The notes beneath the pieces are model-generated. The model saw only the letters and a program-made list of their open reading frames with translations. It had not been told where the DNA came from and ran no database searches. A DNA stretch of 64,000 nucleotides, taken from contig NZ_BPQD01000028.1 of the NCBI RefSeq assembly GCF_022179065.1, forward strand, positions 1-64,000, given 5' to 3'. Positions 32,760 through 44,115 of the stretch are shown piece by piece; the first letter of the stretch is position 1, and each line of letters begins with the position of its first letter. The position numbers and the translations under genes are program-made. Origin of the DNA: Methylobacterium adhaesivum (GTDB lineage Bacteria > Pseudomonadota > Alphaproteobacteria > Rhizobiales > Beijerinckiaceae).

Positions 32760-34808
32760 TCAGGCCGCGTCCGACCGCCGCTCGAGCAGCGCCGGCAGGG
32801 CGCGGAGGTTGAGGGGTTTGGGCAGGAAGCCGTCGAAGCCGGCGGCGCGCGCGGCCCGCTCGTCGTCGCGCCCGGCATTGGCGGTGAGCGCCACGAGGTT
32901 GAGCCGGTCTCCGCCCCGCGCCGCCTCCAGGGTGCGGATGCGCCGGGCGGTCTCAAGGCCGTCGAGACCAGGCATCCGGATGTCGATGAGCGCGAGGTCG
33001 AAGGCGCCGGTCTCGAACAGCGCCACCGCCTCCAGCCCGTCGCGAGCGGGCACCACCGTAGCGCCGAGGCGCTCCAGGGCCTTCGTCGCCAGTAGGGCGT
33101 TGATGGGGTTGTCCTCGGCGAGGAGAACGCGGGCGCCGGAGCGGGACACGGGCTCCGAGGACGAGGCGGCCGACGGCTCGGCGGGCGCGGCCGGGGGCTT
33201 CGTCGAGGCCCCGAGCCGGTCGAACAGGGAGCGGGCGCGGACGGGTTTGATGAGGTAGCCGTCGAAGCCCGCCGCTCCCGGGGACCCGAATTCCCGCCGG
33301 TCGAAGGGCGAGAGCAGGACGAGACTGCAGCGCACGCCGTGCCCCTCGGCGGCCCGGGCCAGGGTCCGTACGGCGGAATCGCCGAGCGACCTGTCGGCGA
33401 TGACGGTATCGAAAGTGTGCGCCGCGAGGGCATCGAGGCCGGCCGCCTCGGTCGGGACCACCATCGCGCGAGCCCCCGCGTGGTCGAGGCGGCGGGCGAG
33501 GAACGGAGCCTGGAACGGGGATTTCGCGACGATGAGCACCCTGCGTCCGTCGAGGCGGACCGGCTCCGCCGACACGGCCGGTTCCCCCGCGGAGGCGCCC
33601 GCCAGGGGCAGGATCGCCGTGAACCGGCTGCCGTGCCCGACCGTCGAATCCGCTTCGATCCGCCCCTCCATTCGAGCGACGAGGCGGCGGGTGATGGCGA
33701 GGCCGAGGCCCGTCCCCTCGTGGCGCCGGCTCGCGCTGCCGTCGCCCTGCTCGAATTCCTCGAACAGAAGTGGGATCCGCTCGGACGGGATGCCCGGCCC
33801 GGTGTCGCGGACCGTGAGGGCGACCCCGTCGCCCGCCCGCGCGATCTCGATCCCGACGCCGCCGACTAGCGTGAACTTCACGGCGTTGCCCGCGAGGTTG
33901 ACGAGGATCTGGCGCACGCGGTCGGCATCGCCGATCACCAGGGAAGGTAGATCCTCGGCGAGGTCGAGGGCGATCTCGATGCCCTTGTCCTGGGCGCGGG
34001 GGGCGAGGAGTTCGACCACGCCCTCGGCGAGGGCGGCCAGATCGAAGGGCGCGGCGGCAAGGTCGAGGCGGCCCGATTCGATGCGCGAGAAATCGAGGAT
34101 GCCGTCGATGAGGGAGAGCAGGGCCTTGCCGGAGGTCCGCACCGCCTCGACGTAGGTGCGCTGCTCCGCGTCGAGGCCGGTGTCGAGGACGAGGTCGGCC
34201 ATGCCGAGGATGCCGTTGAGCGGGGTCCGGAACTCGTGGCTGACGGTGGCGAGGAAGCGGGATTTGGCGACGTTGGCCGCCTCGGCACGGGTCAGCGCCT
34301 CGTCGAGCGAACGCGCCGCCTCGATCCGCCCGGTGATGTCCGAGCCCGCATGCAGCCACTGCCGCTCGCCGTCCGGGCCGGTGACGGGCATCTCGATGAA
34401 GGAGAACCAGCGCGGCGGCCCATTCGCGGGGGCGAGGCGCCGCTCGATCCGGCGTACCCCATCCGGCCCCTGCTCCACGGGGCCACGCTCCAGGCATGGG
34501 ACCTCCGCGGTCGACCCGATGAGCGCGAAGGCCTCGGCACCGACGAGGCGCCCGAACCCGGCATTGGCGAAGGTGATCCGCCCCAGGGCGTCGCGCTGGA
34601 CGATGAGTTCCGTCGTCGCCTCCACCAGGGCGCGGTAGCGCTCCTCGCTCTCGGCGATGCGCCGGATGCGGTCATGGAGGTGCTCGATCTCCGCCCCCTC
34701 CAGCACCGGCATTCCATCCCGACCGGGGGCGGGCCGCCGCAGGAGAACCACGAGGGCGACGGCCACGGCCAGGACGGCGAGGATGAGCACGAGGGCCTGG
34801 CTGGTCAT
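32760..34808 (-). CDS. Hybrid histidine kinase with two receiver domains
   Basis: A 682-residue sensor kinase. It has one N-terminal membrane helix ([18 protein letters not shown]), a PAS domain (about 55-165), HisKA with phospho-accepting His191 ([12 protein letters not shown]), and HATPase with N box, DTGPGIP and [11 protein letters not shown]. Two receiver domains follow. The second is complete ([24 protein letters not shown]). The first lacks the acidic pair at its N-terminus (VLIVAKSPF), although it keeps an aspartate in VIADRS, so it is probably not phosphorylated. No cognate regulator is adjacent; output may go to a separate phosphotransfer protein. Confidence 0.85.
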   Translation of the reverse strand: MTSQALVLILAVLAVAVALVVLLRRPAPGRDGMPVLEGAEIEHLHDRIRRIAESEERYRALVEATTELIVQRDALGRITFANAGFGRLVGAEAFALIGSTAEVPCLERGPVEQGPDGVRRIERRLAPANGPPRWFSFIEMPVTGPDGERQWLHAGSDITGRIEAARSLDEALTRAEAANVAKSRFLATVSHEFRTPLNGILGMADLVLDTGLDAEQRTYVEAVRTSGKALLSLIDGILDFSRIESGRLDLAAAPFDLAALAEGVVELLAPRAQDKGIEIALDLAEDLPSLVIGDADRVRQILVNLAGNAVKFTLVGGVGIEIARAGDGVALTVRDTGPGIPSERIPLLFEEFEQGDGSASRRHEGTGLGLAITRRLVARMEGRIEADSTVGHGSRFTAILPLAGASAGEPAVSAEPVRLDGRRVLIVAKSPFQAPFLARRLDHAGARAMVVPTEAAGLDALAAHTFDTVIADRSLGDSAVRTLARAAEGHGVRCSLVLLSPFDRREFGSPGAAGFDGYLIKPVRARSLFDRLGASTKPPAAPAEPSAASSSEPVSRSGARVLLAEDNPINALLATKALERLGATVVPARDGLEAVALFETGAFDLALIDIRMPGLDGLETARRIRTLEAARGGDRLNLVALTANAGRDDERAARAAGFDGFLPKPLNLRALPALLERRSDAA

Positions 34809-35052
34809 GCGTCTCTCCCCGACGCGACGGAACCGTTCCCTCCGCGACGTGGGCGGACGATGTCAGCCGGGATTGAACACCGGCTTTCGAAAGGCGCTTA
34901 AGCATTCCTTGACGGACTGCGTCGGATCGGAAGACAGACGAAGCGATGGGCCGAATGCCGCCCGTGCTTCACGGGCCGGCCCCGATGGTGTAGGCGCGAC
35001 GGCTCAATCCGAAAGCCCGCGATCCGGGCCGGCCGCGAGAGCGCAAGCGCCC

Positions 35053-35907
35053 ATGACCGTATCGAGCACCGTCACCGCCCCTTCCCGCATCGCCGCGACC
35101 TTCGCCCGGTGCCGGGCGGAAGGACGCGCGGCCCTCGTCACCTACGTGATGGCGGGCGACCCGGATTCGGAAACCTCCCTGAAGGTGCTGGAAGCCCTGC
35201 CGGCCTCCGGCGCCGACATCGTCGAGTTCGGCCTGCCCTTCACGGATCCCATGGCCGACGGCCCGGCGATCCAGGCGGCCGGGCTGCGGGCGCTCAAGGG
35301 CGGCCAGGGCGTGGCGAAGACCCTCGACCTCGTCCGCCGGTTCCGGGAGGGCAATGCCGAGACCCCGGTGATCCTGATGGGGTACTACAATCCGATCCAC
35401 ACCTACGGCGTCGCGCGCTTCCTCGACGACGCCGTGGCGGCGGGGATCGACGGTCTCATCGTGGTCGACCTCCCCCCGGAGGAGGACGACGAGTTGTGCC
35501 TGCCGGCTCTCGCCAAAGGCCTCGCCTTCATCCGCCTCGCGACCCCGACCACCGACGAGAAGCGCCTGCCCGCCGTCCTCGCGAACACCGCCGGTTTCGT
35601 CTATTACGTGTCGATCACCGGGGTCACCGGAACGGCGACGCCGGATTTCGATAAGGTGGCCGACGCCGTCGGGCGCATCCGGCGCCACACCGACCTGCCC
35701 GTCGTCGTCGGCTTCGGGGTGCGGACGGGGGCGGACGCCGCTGCCATCGCCCGGGGCGCCGATGGCGTCGTGGTCGGTTCGGCCCTCATCGACGCCCTGC
35801 GGGGGAGCCTCGATGCCGAAGGCAGAGCGCAGGCCGGAACCGTGGAGGCCGTGAGCACCCTGGTGCGCGACCTCGCCGCGGGCGTGCGCCGAGCGGTCAA
35901 AGCCTGA
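35053..35907 (+). CDS. trpA: Tryptophan synthase alpha subunit
   Basis: A 284-residue TIM barrel that cleaves indole-3-glycerol phosphate to indole and glyceraldehyde-3-phosphate. The catalytic Glu is in DIVEFGLPF and the Asp in [23 protein letters not shown] and VVGFGVRTG form the phosphate-binding loops. The product indole passes to TrpB, which is not encoded upstream here; a histidine kinase on the other strand lies there instead. trpA is followed after 34 bases by accD, a common order in alphaproteobacteria. Confidence 0.95.
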   Translation: MTVSSTVTAPSRIAATFARCRAEGRAALVTYVMAGDPDSETSLKVLEALPASGADIVEFGLPFTDPMADGPAIQAAGLRALKGGQGVAKTLDLVRRFREGNAETPVILMGYYNPIHTYGVARFLDDAVAAGIDGLIVVDLPPEEDDELCLPALAKGLAFIRLATPTTDEKRLPAVLANTAGFVYYVSITGVTGTATPDFDKVADAVGRIRRHTDLPVVVGFGVRTGADAAAIARGADGVVVGSALIDALRGSLDAEGRAQAGTVEAVSTLVRDLAAGVRRAVKA

Positions 35908-35941
35908 CTCGGTTCCCAGATCTCTTGAGGACGGCATCACG

Positions 35942-36847
35942 ATGATGGTTGAGCCGATGAACTGGATCTCGGAGGTCGTGCGCCCCAAGATCAAGACCCT
36001 GTTCAAGCGCGAGACCCCGGAGAACCTCTGGGTCAAGTGCCCCGACACCGGACAGATGGTGTTCCACAAGGAGGTGGAGAGCAACCATTGGGTCATTCCC
36101 GGCTCCGAGCACCATCTCAAGATGAGTGCCCGGGCGCGCCTCAAGATGATGTTCGACGAGGGCACGTGGATCGACGTCCCCCTGCCGGAGGTCGCCGCCG
36201 ACCCGCTCAAGTTCCGCGATGAGAAGCGCTACGCCGACCGCCTCAAGGACGCCCGCGCCAAGACCGGCATGCCCGATGCGTTCAAGATCGGTTTCGGTCG
36301 CGTCGGCGGCCTGCCCATGACCCTCGCGGCCCAGGACTTCGCCTTCATGGCCGGGTCGCTGGGCATGGCGGCGGGCGAGGCCTTCGTGCGTGGCGCCGAG
36401 ACGGCGCTGGACAAGCGCACGCCCTACATCCTGTTCTCGGCGTCGGGCGGCGCGCGCATGCAGGAGGGCATCCTCTCGCTCATGCAGATGCCCCGCACCA
36501 CCGTGGCGATCCGTCGGCTGAAAGCCGCACGGTTGCCATACATCGTGGTGCTGACCAATCCGACCACGGGCGGCGTCACCGCCTCCTACGCCATGTTGGG
36601 TGACGTCCACCTCGCAGAGCCCGGAGCGCTGATCTGCTTTGCCGGCCCGCGCGTGATCGAGCAGACCATTCGCGAAAAACTTCCCGACGGGTTCCAGCGC
36701 TCGGAATACCTGTTCGAACACGGGATGATCGATCAGGTCGTCCACCGGCACGCCCTCAAGGAGACCATCACCCGCCTGTGCGGCCTCCTCATGAACCAGG
36801 ACACGCCCACCCCGCCCCGCCCGGCCCCTGTGGCCGAACCGGCCTGA
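35942..36847 (+). CDS. accD: Acetyl-CoA carboxylase carboxyltransferase subunit beta
   Basis: A 301-residue subunit of the carboxyltransferase that moves the carboxyl group from biotin to acetyl-CoA in fatty acid synthesis. The crotonase-like core is clear: [13 protein letters not shown] and [16 protein letters not shown]. The N-terminal zinc ribbon is degenerate: KCPDTGQM keeps one cysteine and [10 protein letters not shown] has none, where the E. coli protein has four. This looks like a lineage trait rather than damage, since the rest is intact. Start: ATG 35942 or 35945, with TTGAGGA upstream. Confidence 0.95.
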   Translation: MMVEPMNWISEVVRPKIKTLFKRETPENLWVKCPDTGQMVFHKEVESNHWVIPGSEHHLKMSARARLKMMFDEGTWIDVPLPEVAADPLKFRDEKRYADRLKDARAKTGMPDAFKIGFGRVGGLPMTLAAQDFAFMAGSLGMAAGEAFVRGAETALDKRTPYILFSASGGARMQEGILSLMQMPRTTVAIRRLKAARLPYIVVLTNPTTGGVTASYAMLGDVHLAEPGALICFAGPRVIEQTIREKLPDGFQRSEYLFEHGMIDQVVHRHALKETITRLCGLLMNQDTPTPPRPAPVAEPA

Positions 36848-36867
36848 GACTCGCCGACGTGACGCCC

Positions 36868-38193
36868 ATGGATTCCTCCGACGCGCTCATGGCGCGCTTC
36901 CTCGCCCTGCATCCGCGCACGATCGACCTGTCGCTCGGTCGCATCGAGCGCCTGCTCGAACGCCTTGGCCATCCGGAGCGCAGGCTTCCGCCGGTGATTC
37001 ACGTCGCCGGCACCAACGGCAAGGGCTCGACCATCGCGTTCATGAGGGCGATCCTGGAGGCCGGGGGCTTGGCCGCTCACGTCTACACCTCACCCCACCT
37101 CGTGCGCTTCCACGAGCGCATCCGCATCGGGGCTGTGGGCGGCGGGCAGTACGTGCCGGAGGAGCAGCTGGCCGACGCCCTGGCCCGCTGCGAGGCCGCC
37201 AATGCAGGCGAGCCGATCACCGTGTTCGAGATCACCACGGCTGCGGCCTTCCTGCTGTTCTCCGAATCCCCCGCCGACGTGCTTCTCCTCGAGGTCGGCC
37301 TCGGCGGGCGGGTGGACGCCACCAACGTCATCGATCGGGTGGCCTGCGCCGTGGTCACCCCGATCGGGCGCGACCACGCGGAGTATCTCGGCGATACCGT
37401 CGAGGCCGTCGCCACCGAGAAGGCCGGCATCTTCAAGGCCGGCTGCCCGGCGGTCATCGCCGCGCAGGACTACGCGGAGGCCGATTCGGTCCTGTGCCGC
37501 ATCGCGGATTCCATCGGCGCCAATCCGATCCGCGTCGGGAACCAGGATTTCGCCGTCCATGCCGAGCGGGGGCGCCTCGTCTTCCAGGACGAGATCGACC
37601 TGTTCGACCTGCCGCGCCCCCGCCTCAACGGGCGCCACCAGCTCACCAACGCGGGTACGGCCATCGCGGCCCTGAGGGCGGCGGGTTTCGGCGATATCGG
37701 GACCGCGGCCATCGAGGCGGGGCTCGCCTCCGTCGATTGGCCCGGCCGCCTGCAGCGACTCAACCGGGGCCGCCTGTCGGAGCTCGTGCCGGCCGGCGCG
37801 GAACTCTGGCTCGACGGCGGACACAACGTCGATGGCGGCCGCATCCTCGCCGCCGCCATGGCGGACCTGGGGGAACGCAGCGACGTGCCGCTCGTCCTCA
37901 TCGTGGGACTGCTTGGCACGAAGGATGCTGAGGGCTTCCTGCGCAACTTCGTCGGTCTCGCCCGCACCCTCATCGCCGTGCCCATCGCCGGCCAGATGGC
38001 GGCGCGTCCGGCCGAGGAGGTGGCACAGATCGCCCTCGAAGTCGGTTTGGAGGCGCGCGTGGCATCGAGCGTCGAGGCCGCCCTCGAGGGTCTGTGCACG
38101 GCGAGTTTCGCCCAGCCGCCCCGCATCCTTATCTGCGGCTCGCTCTACCTTGCCGGCGCGGTCCTCACGGCCAACGGAACGCCGCCAACCTGA
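36868..38193 (+). CDS. folC: Dihydrofolate synthase / folylpolyglutamate synthase
   Basis: A 441-residue Mur-ligase-type enzyme that joins dihydropteroate with glutamate and lengthens the glutamate tail. HVAGTNGKGSTIAFM is the P-loop; the second motifs LLLEVGLGGRVDATN, HAEYLGDT and LDGGHNVDGG are typical. It lies 20 bases after accD and is probably transcribed with it. ATG 36868 is used; a GTG 9 bases upstream is an alternative. Confidence 0.9.
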   Translation: MDSSDALMARFLALHPRTIDLSLGRIERLLERLGHPERRLPPVIHVAGTNGKGSTIAFMRAILEAGGLAAHVYTSPHLVRFHERIRIGAVGGGQYVPEEQLADALARCEAANAGEPITVFEITTAAAFLLFSESPADVLLLEVGLGGRVDATNVIDRVACAVVTPIGRDHAEYLGDTVEAVATEKAGIFKAGCPAVIAAQDYAEADSVLCRIADSIGANPIRVGNQDFAVHAERGRLVFQDEIDLFDLPRPRLNGRHQLTNAGTAIAALRAAGFGDIGTAAIEAGLASVDWPGRLQRLNRGRLSELVPAGAELWLDGGHNVDGGRILAAAMADLGERSDVPLVLIVGLLGTKDAEGFLRNFVGLARTLIAVPIAGQMAARPAEEVAQIALEVGLEARVASSVEAALEGLCTASFAQPPRILICGSLYLAGAVLTANGTPPT

Positions 38194-38310
38194 GATTACC
38201 CCCCGGGATGCCAGCGCATCGCCACGACCAGTGTGACCCCGACGCTACATCTTGGCTGTGGAAACTCGGGTAGCTTGCCCAGCGATCGGGCAACTCGCTG
38301 GGGATCAACA

Positions 38311-39195
38311 ATGAAAAAGCTTCTCACGTCTTTCGCAGCCTTCACGGCTCTCACGGCCGCCGCTTCGGCCGCCGACCTTCCGCGCCGCGCCGCGCCGCCG
38401 GTTTTCGTGCCGGTGCCGGTGTTCACCTGGACGGGCTTCTACGCCGGTTTCAACGCCGGTTACGCCTTCGACGCCAGCAGCTTCGACGGCACCACGGCGG
38501 TTGTCGCCAGCGGCGCTTCGGGCATCTTCCGCAACCCCGGCCTCGTCGGCGGCAACGGCGCTGCGATCTTCTCCGACCGTAGCTCGCAGGAAGGTTTCAC
38601 GGGCGGTGGCCAGATCGGCTACAACTACCAGTTCACCCCGGGCTCCGGCGTCGTGGTCGGTATCGAAGCCGACGCGCAGTACGTCGATTTCGGCCGCAAC
38701 CGTGGTCGTAATGCCACCTTCATCGGCACCCCGAACCCGGACCTGACGTTCATCAACCCGAACGGCCTGTCCAGCCTCGACTTCTTCGGCACCGTGCGCG
38801 GCCGCATCGGTTACGCCTTCGACCGCGTCCTGTTCTACGGCACCGGCGGCTTCGCCTACGGCTCGGGCAGCGCCGATCGTTCGTTCGGTGGCTTCCGCGG
38901 CAACGACAGCTTCCGCACCGGCTACGCCGCCGGCGGTGGCATCGAGTACGCGCTGCCGACCGACTCGTTCCTGAACTTCTTCCGCTCTTCGGCCGTCACG
39001 CTGAAGATCGAAGGTCTGTACGTGAACCTCGACCGGACCGCAGCCAGCGACGTGTTCGCCGTCTCGAACAGCACCGGCCTGCAGTTCCGCACCAACACCT
39101 CCTACGCCTCCACCACCATCGGCAACACCCGTGGCCGCGACACCGAGTTCGCTGTCATCCGCGCCGGCCTGAACTACAAGTTCGGCTCGTACTAA
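38311..39195 (+). CDS. Outer-membrane beta-barrel protein, Omp25/31-like
   Basis: A 294-residue secreted protein with a clean signal peptide (MKKLLTSFAAFTALTAAASA, cut before ADLPRR). The mature part starts with FTWTGFYAGFNAGYAF, the usual first strand of these porin-like proteins, and continues with glycine/aromatic-rich strands (GQIGYNYQF, GTVRGRIGYAFDRVLFYGTGGFAYG) to the end, LNYKFGSY. This family is abundant in Hyphomicrobiales outer membranes. Two strong terminators follow the gene, which points to high expression. Confidence 0.85.
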   Translation: MKKLLTSFAAFTALTAAASAADLPRRAAPPVFVPVPVFTWTGFYAGFNAGYAFDASSFDGTTAVVASGASGIFRNPGLVGGNGAAIFSDRSSQEGFTGGGQIGYNYQFTPGSGVVVGIEADAQYVDFGRNRGRNATFIGTPNPDLTFINPNGLSSLDFFGTVRGRIGYAFDRVLFYGTGGFAYGSGSADRSFGGFRGNDSFRTGYAAGGGIEYALPTDSFLNFFRSSAVTLKIEGLYVNLDRTAASDVFAVSNSTGLQFRTNTSYASTTIGNTRGRDTEFAVIRAGLNYKFGSY

Positions 39196-39226
39196 GCCGA
39201 TACGTTTCCGCATCACGGAAGCTGAG

Positions 39227-39256
39227 AAGCCCGGCCGAAAGGCCGGGCTTCCTTCG
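39227..39256 (+). terminator. Terminator after the outer-membrane protein gene
   Basis: AAGCCCGGCC-GAAA-GGCCGGGCTT is a perfect 10-bp stem with a GAAA tetraloop, followed by a short T-containing tail. It lies 32 bases after the stop codon. Confidence 0.75.
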
Positions 39257-39277
39257 TTCGGGGATGGCGAAAAGAAA

Positions 39278-39306
39278 GGCCCGGTGCTCATGCACCGGGC
39301 CTTTTT
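39278..39306 (+). terminator. Second terminator, possibly bidirectional
   Basis: GGCCCGGTGC-TCAT-GCACCGGGCC is a 10-bp stem followed by TTTTT; AAAGAAA precedes it, so it can also work in the opposite direction. Confidence 0.8.
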
Positions 39307-39641
39307 GCGGACCTTTCTCCATCGGCCTATTCTAGATCGGAGTGGGCATGGTTCACCCGCCGCGCGCAGCTCCGGGCAAACTCCGATGCGACCCCAGAGG
39401 TCTGAAAGCGATCGCGCGAGACCCTATGGCGTTGAAGCGATATCGGTCCGTGCGCCTCTGGGCACACGGACTCATCGCTGCAGGATGGCGAGGGACGGTA
39501 CGAAACAGCATCCGTCGACCATCTTCCACGACGTGTCCGCTAAGAGACAGGCCTACAGCCCGGAACGCCGAGCAGGGCGATCAACACGCCGAGACTCAAG
39601 AACCAATCCCTTCACAAGGGTCAGCCTTGGCGACCAATCGG
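39307..39641. other. Intergenic region, no gene seen
   Basis: About 335 bases after the double terminator without a convincing frame. A plus-strand frame of 199 codons runs through it (39342-39941), but its composition looks random and it lies antisense to the better candidate at 39642-39872. Confidence 0.4.
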
Positions 39642-39872
39642 TCAGGCGTACTCGCGCAGGGCGATGGCCTCGGGCAACATGCCGAACCGATCGGCCAGAT
39701 GCCAACGGAGTTCGCGGGCCGAATGATAATTGTAGGAGGAATCGATGAGATGGCTCAGGTCGGTCGTCTGGGTACCGCGTGGCGCGGCCTGCCTAAGACG
39801 ATCCACCCGGAAGGTCGCCGCATCAGTAACGGGCGAACGGACGCCGCGGCGTCGGGTGTATTCGAACAACAT
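39642..39872 (-). CDS. Hypothetical protein, 76 aa
   Basis: A small protein whose C-terminal half looks like a conserved fold (DLSHLIDSSYNYHSARELRW, HLADRFGMLPEAIALREYA). The start is ATG 39872, without a strong ribosome binding site. The N-terminal half is arginine-rich. No family was recognised. The protein-like C-terminus favours this frame over the overlapping plus-strand frame. Confidence 0.45.
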   Translation of the reverse strand: MLFEYTRRRGVRSPVTDAATFRVDRLRQAAPRGTQTTDLSHLIDSSYNYHSARELRWHLADRFGMLPEAIALREYA

Positions 39873-40061
39873 ATGTTTTCTTGTGTACTTTCAGATTTCG
39901 TGATGTGCGGGACCCGTGCCGGGTCCGTAAGCGTCGCTTGAGGTTGCAAAAAACCGATCGGGCGACGCGTTCCTCCCCGGAACAACGGCGCGACAATCGG
40001 CGGTGAAGGTTCCTGGCGGAACCGTGATTGACGCCAGCCCTGAGGGCTGGCGCCGAGGGCG

Positions 40062-40271
40062 TCAGGCCGCCTGGAGGTTGCCGGCCGAGTCCTTGCCGCT
40101 GCGCTTGTCCGTCTGGATCTCGTACGAGACCTTCTGACCCTCGATGAGGTTGCGCATGCCCGCACGCTCGACGGCGGAGATGTGAACGAAGACGTCCTTG
40201 CCGCCATCGTCAGGCTGGATGAAGCCGTAGCCCTTGGTCTCGTTGAACCATTTCACAGTGCCGGTATTCAC
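40062..40271 (-). CDS. Cold-shock protein, CspA family
   Basis: A 69-residue single-strand RNA/DNA-binding OB-fold protein. RNP1 is KGYGFIQP and RNP2 is [10 protein letters not shown]; the family opening GTVKWFN directly follows the start. The start is GTG 40271 with GAGGA 9 bases before it; the frame is open to 40343 but the cold-shock domain begins at the GTG. A long untranslated leader is expected for this family and the 5' region is gene-free. It ends in [10 protein letters not shown]. Confidence 0.9.
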   Translation of the reverse strand: MNTGTVKWFNETKGYGFIQPDDGGKDVFVHISAVERAGMRNLIEGQKVSYEIQTDKRSGKDSAGNLQAA

Positions 40272-40681
40272 GAATAGATCCTCGTATCGTTCGTCGATCT
40301 TCGCACAGCAAAAAGAGATGCCGACGCGAAGATCCTCTTCCAAAACGTCCTGACGGGGACCAGCAGGACGTGAAACGCTTTGGTGTTACAAGCGTCCGGC
40401 TCACCGATACCCGCTGGAACCACATGTAGTCGTTTCATGCGGCCGCAACAAGGCATCCCTGGCCCCGGAAGAGTGCCGGGCCGCCCAGCGAGCGCGGGAA
40501 TGGCCTGCGGCAATGGCGCCAGGCGCTGGGAATTCGAAGCGCTCCGGTGCATATAAGAGTTCGAGTCCAGGCGGTTAGAGCCGCCCACGAAATGTCCGCC
40601 GCGGCCCGGCTCGCACGCCGGAGATCTGTCACGGATCGGCGTTGGCGTGGGTCGTTCGAAGTGATGCGGTTAAGGCGGTTC
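40272..40681. other. Divergent intergenic region around the cold-shock gene
   Basis: About 410 bases between the leftward cold-shock gene and a rightward small gene. It probably contains the long 5' leader of the cold-shock mRNA. No other gene or clear structure was identified. Confidence 0.4.
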
Positions 40682-41071
40682 ATGGCGGGCATCTCGGTTT
40701 CCCTCGAAGGCGCGAACATTCAGCTCTCCTTCCAGAAGGACGACCAAGCGACGGCCGTGGTGATGGATGCGCGCGCCGCCCGCGCCCTCGTCCGCGCCGT
40801 CGGCCATCTTCTCACGGCCATCGACGAGCCCGACGAGACCGATGGCCCGGAGGATATGGACGATGAGGATCTGGCGATGCTCGACGTGAGTTCGTCGGCC
40901 ATCGAGGTGGGCACGGACGAACAGGGTCAGGCGGTCGTGGCGCTCCAGGCCGGCGCTTTGCCGCCCTTTCGGCTGCGCCTGACTGACGAAGAAGCCCGTC
41001 ACGTCGCGACGAGCCTCTCTGAGATCTTGAGCGCCCCGCGCGATGTGCGTGCGTCACACGGGGACCACTAG
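40682..41071 (+). CDS. Hypothetical protein, 129 aa
   Basis: A soluble acidic protein starting MAGISVSLEGANIQLSF at ATG 40682 with AAGG about 7 bases before it. The middle is strongly acidic (DEPDETDGPEDMDDEDLAML). The C-terminal part (FRLRLTDEEARHVATSLSEIL) looks like a small alpha/beta domain. The frame is open upstream to 40547, but that part looks non-coding. No family was recognised. Confidence 0.6.
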   Translation: MAGISVSLEGANIQLSFQKDDQATAVVMDARAARALVRAVGHLLTAIDEPDETDGPEDMDDEDLAMLDVSSSAIEVGTDEQGQAVVALQAGALPPFRLRLTDEEARHVATSLSEILSAPRDVRASHGDH

Positions 41072-41123
41072 GGCGCTCGCCCTAAGCTGAACCAGCCGGC
41101 GCCGTGGCGCTAACCCGCTCCGA

Positions 41124-41342
41124 TTACATCCGGACGCCGGGGTCCGTCGGACCACCCGGTAGGTAATCCGGCTCCGAACCGGGCCCGCCCGGAGAATCGA
41201 TGCCTGGATCGTTGACCGGATAGGGCGTGCGGGGACCCGTGGGGCCGATATCGGGCTGCTCGTCGGGGGTGGGTGGCACGGGCAGATCGCCCGGAATACC
41301 ACCAGGCAACGGTTCGGGGATCGGTAGGCCGGGATTGGCCAT
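41124..41342 (-). CDS. Small proline/glycine-rich protein
   Basis: A 72-residue protein made almost entirely of Pro, Gly, Asp and Thr (for example PEPLPGGIPGDLPVPPTPDE), so probably unstructured. ATG 41342 has AGGAG 7 bases before it, which is why a frame of such low complexity is called real. The function is unknown. Confidence 0.55.
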   Translation of the reverse strand: MANPGLPIPEPLPGGIPGDLPVPPTPDEQPDIGPTGPRTPYPVNDPGIDSPGGPGSEPDYLPGGPTDPGVRM

Positions 41343-41436
41343 TCGGACTCTCCTGCGATGGGGCTGTGTTCACCAACACGAGCCCCCCGCGGCGGGTTCC
41401 GGCACGGCGCCGCCCCGCGCCGCTCGTGAAGACGCC

Positions 41437-41715
41437 TCAGCGCTTCGCAGCGGCCTTCTGGACCTTGGCCTTTTCCGGTGTCGTATCGGCGAAGAGTTCG
41501 GAGAGCCGCCGCTGATCAAGGCCGCGTGTCACGTCCTGGCTCGATGCCGGCTTTCGCACATCGATGGAGCCGGTGGTCACCGGATCGGGAATCGACGCCA
41601 CGGGCCAGGACGTGGCCGTGGGCTCACGCTGCAGACGCATGGTCCAGTGGGCTGCGGTGGAGAGCGCGGCGATGGCGAGGATCGCCTTGATGCCACCCGT
41701 GAGGAGGCGTCTCAT
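41437..41715 (-). CDS. Small membrane or exported protein
   Basis: A 92-residue protein beginning MRRLLTGGIKAILAIAALSTAA, a signal peptide or single membrane anchor. The rest is a short hydrophilic periplasmic tail (PVTTGSIDVRKPASSQDV, RLSELFADTTPEKAKVQKAAAKR). The start could instead be ATG 41748. The function is unknown. Confidence 0.5.
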   Translation of the reverse strand: MRRLLTGGIKAILAIAALSTAAHWTMRLQREPTATSWPVASIPDPVTTGSIDVRKPASSQDVTRGLDQRRLSELFADTTPEKAKVQKAAAKR

Positions 41716-42145
41716 TGTGGTCTGGCCCGAAGCTACGCGGTGGCACATAACCGGTTCCCCGGCCTGATACGACTCTCGCGCAGGATCGTTAAAGGACCGC
41801 TCCCATCCGCGGCGCGTGACCATCCCGGTTCAGGTCACCGGGACTCATCTTGAAACGTTTCGAGAAGGGTGGGCCTTGCGCCACGGCGACGGTTCCTGTT
41901 CCCCGCGCCCGTGACACACCTGCCGCGACCCGGCCCACTAGGCCTCACAGGAACGGAGCAGAGAACTGGTCCGCACCGCCCCGTCACGACAGGCCCCGCC
42001 GCCATGCAAAGCCCGAGCGGGTTCGCGAAACCATCGAGCGCATCGGCAGCAGGGAGGATCGGTGTAGGGGTCGGACCGGAAGCCGGCAACTGGCCGCCAC
42101 GCCGCAGGACATCGTCCCACGGCGTGGCCATCGTTGACGGGAAAC
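41716..42145. other. Intergenic region, no gene seen
   Basis: About 430 bases. Plus-strand frames here are arginine/proline-rich and have no ribosome binding site. No terminator with a T run was found after the aminotransferase gene. Confidence 0.4.
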
Positions 42146-43405
<1,260 letters not shown>

Positions 43406-43425
43406 TTATTCGGGCAAGAGACGGC

Positions 43426-44115
43426 TCACCCCTTGGTCAAGACAGCGATGGACTGTCCCAGGGGCGCCCCCGAGGGCCAAGGCGCGGTGTTGCCGTCGAT
43501 GAAGTCGACGGACGTATAGCCGAGGTGCTGCGCCCAGATCGTGATCTGGTTGCGCTCCAGGAACTGGTTGAGGTGCGGCACCGTACTGGCGCGCTGGGCC
43601 TGCACCGTCCGCTCGAACACCGCCCAATGGTCGGGGATGGCGAATTCGAGGAACGACAGCACCACCCGTCCGCCCGGACGCAGGGCCCGGTGGGCGTCCT
43701 CGAGGTAGAGATAGGTCTCGGCGTGCAGCAAATGCGTGAACACGCTGAAGGCGCACAGCATGTCCACGGACTGCGCCTCCACGGGCAGGGACAGGGCGCG
43801 GTTGAGGACGAACTTGTAGGCCTTCGGGGCCTTGGTGCGGGCGTAGTCGAGGAGTGCCGGCACAACGTCGAGGCCGAGATACGAGACGTCCAAGCCCTTG
43901 GCCAACGCCACCGCGAGGCGGCCGCTGCCGCAACCGAGATCGACCACCGCCATGCCGGGCGCGAGGCCCGCATGCAGCAGGATCGCGGCCTCGATGGCGC
44001 CCACCGCCTCGTAGGAGCCCCCGACCGCCAGACTCATGGCCGTCTCGAGGGGATGCTGGCGCATCAGGTCGGCGACGTAGCGTTCATAATCCTCGACGAA
44101 GTGGAAGTTCGCCAT
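43426..44115 (-). CDS. Class I SAM-dependent methyltransferase
   Basis: A 229-residue Rossmann-fold methyltransferase. Motif I is AVVDLGCGSGRLAVALA, motif II YLGLDVV, motif III-IV DMLCAFSVFTHL, and ALRPGGRVVLSFLEF is the post-motif strand. The N-terminus (FHFVEDYERYVADLM) is helical. ATG 44115 is chosen; the frame is open to 44202. The substrate is not identifiable and neighbours give no clue. Confidence 0.75.
   Translation of the reverse strand: MANFHFVEDYERYVADLMRQHPLETAMSLAVGGSYEAVGAIEAAILLHAGLAPGMAVVDLGCGSGRLAVALAKGLDVSYLGLDVVPALLDYARTKAPKAYKFVLNRALSLPVEAQSVDMLCAFSVFTHLLHAETYLYLEDAHRALRPGGRVVLSFLEFAIPDHWAVFERTVQAQRASTVPHLNQFLERNQITIWAQHLGYTSVDFIDGNTAPWPSGAPLGQSIAVLTKG

Noticed and set aside
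39342-39941. A 199-codon plus-strand gene
   Set aside because: Random-looking composition without a ribosome site; the opposite strand has a more protein-like 76-codon frame, and two terminators lie just upstream.
40403-40415. Third copy of the 26-bp palindrome (ACCGATACCCGCT near the cold-shock gene)
   Set aside because: Only one arm is present without its partner, so a chance match is as likely.
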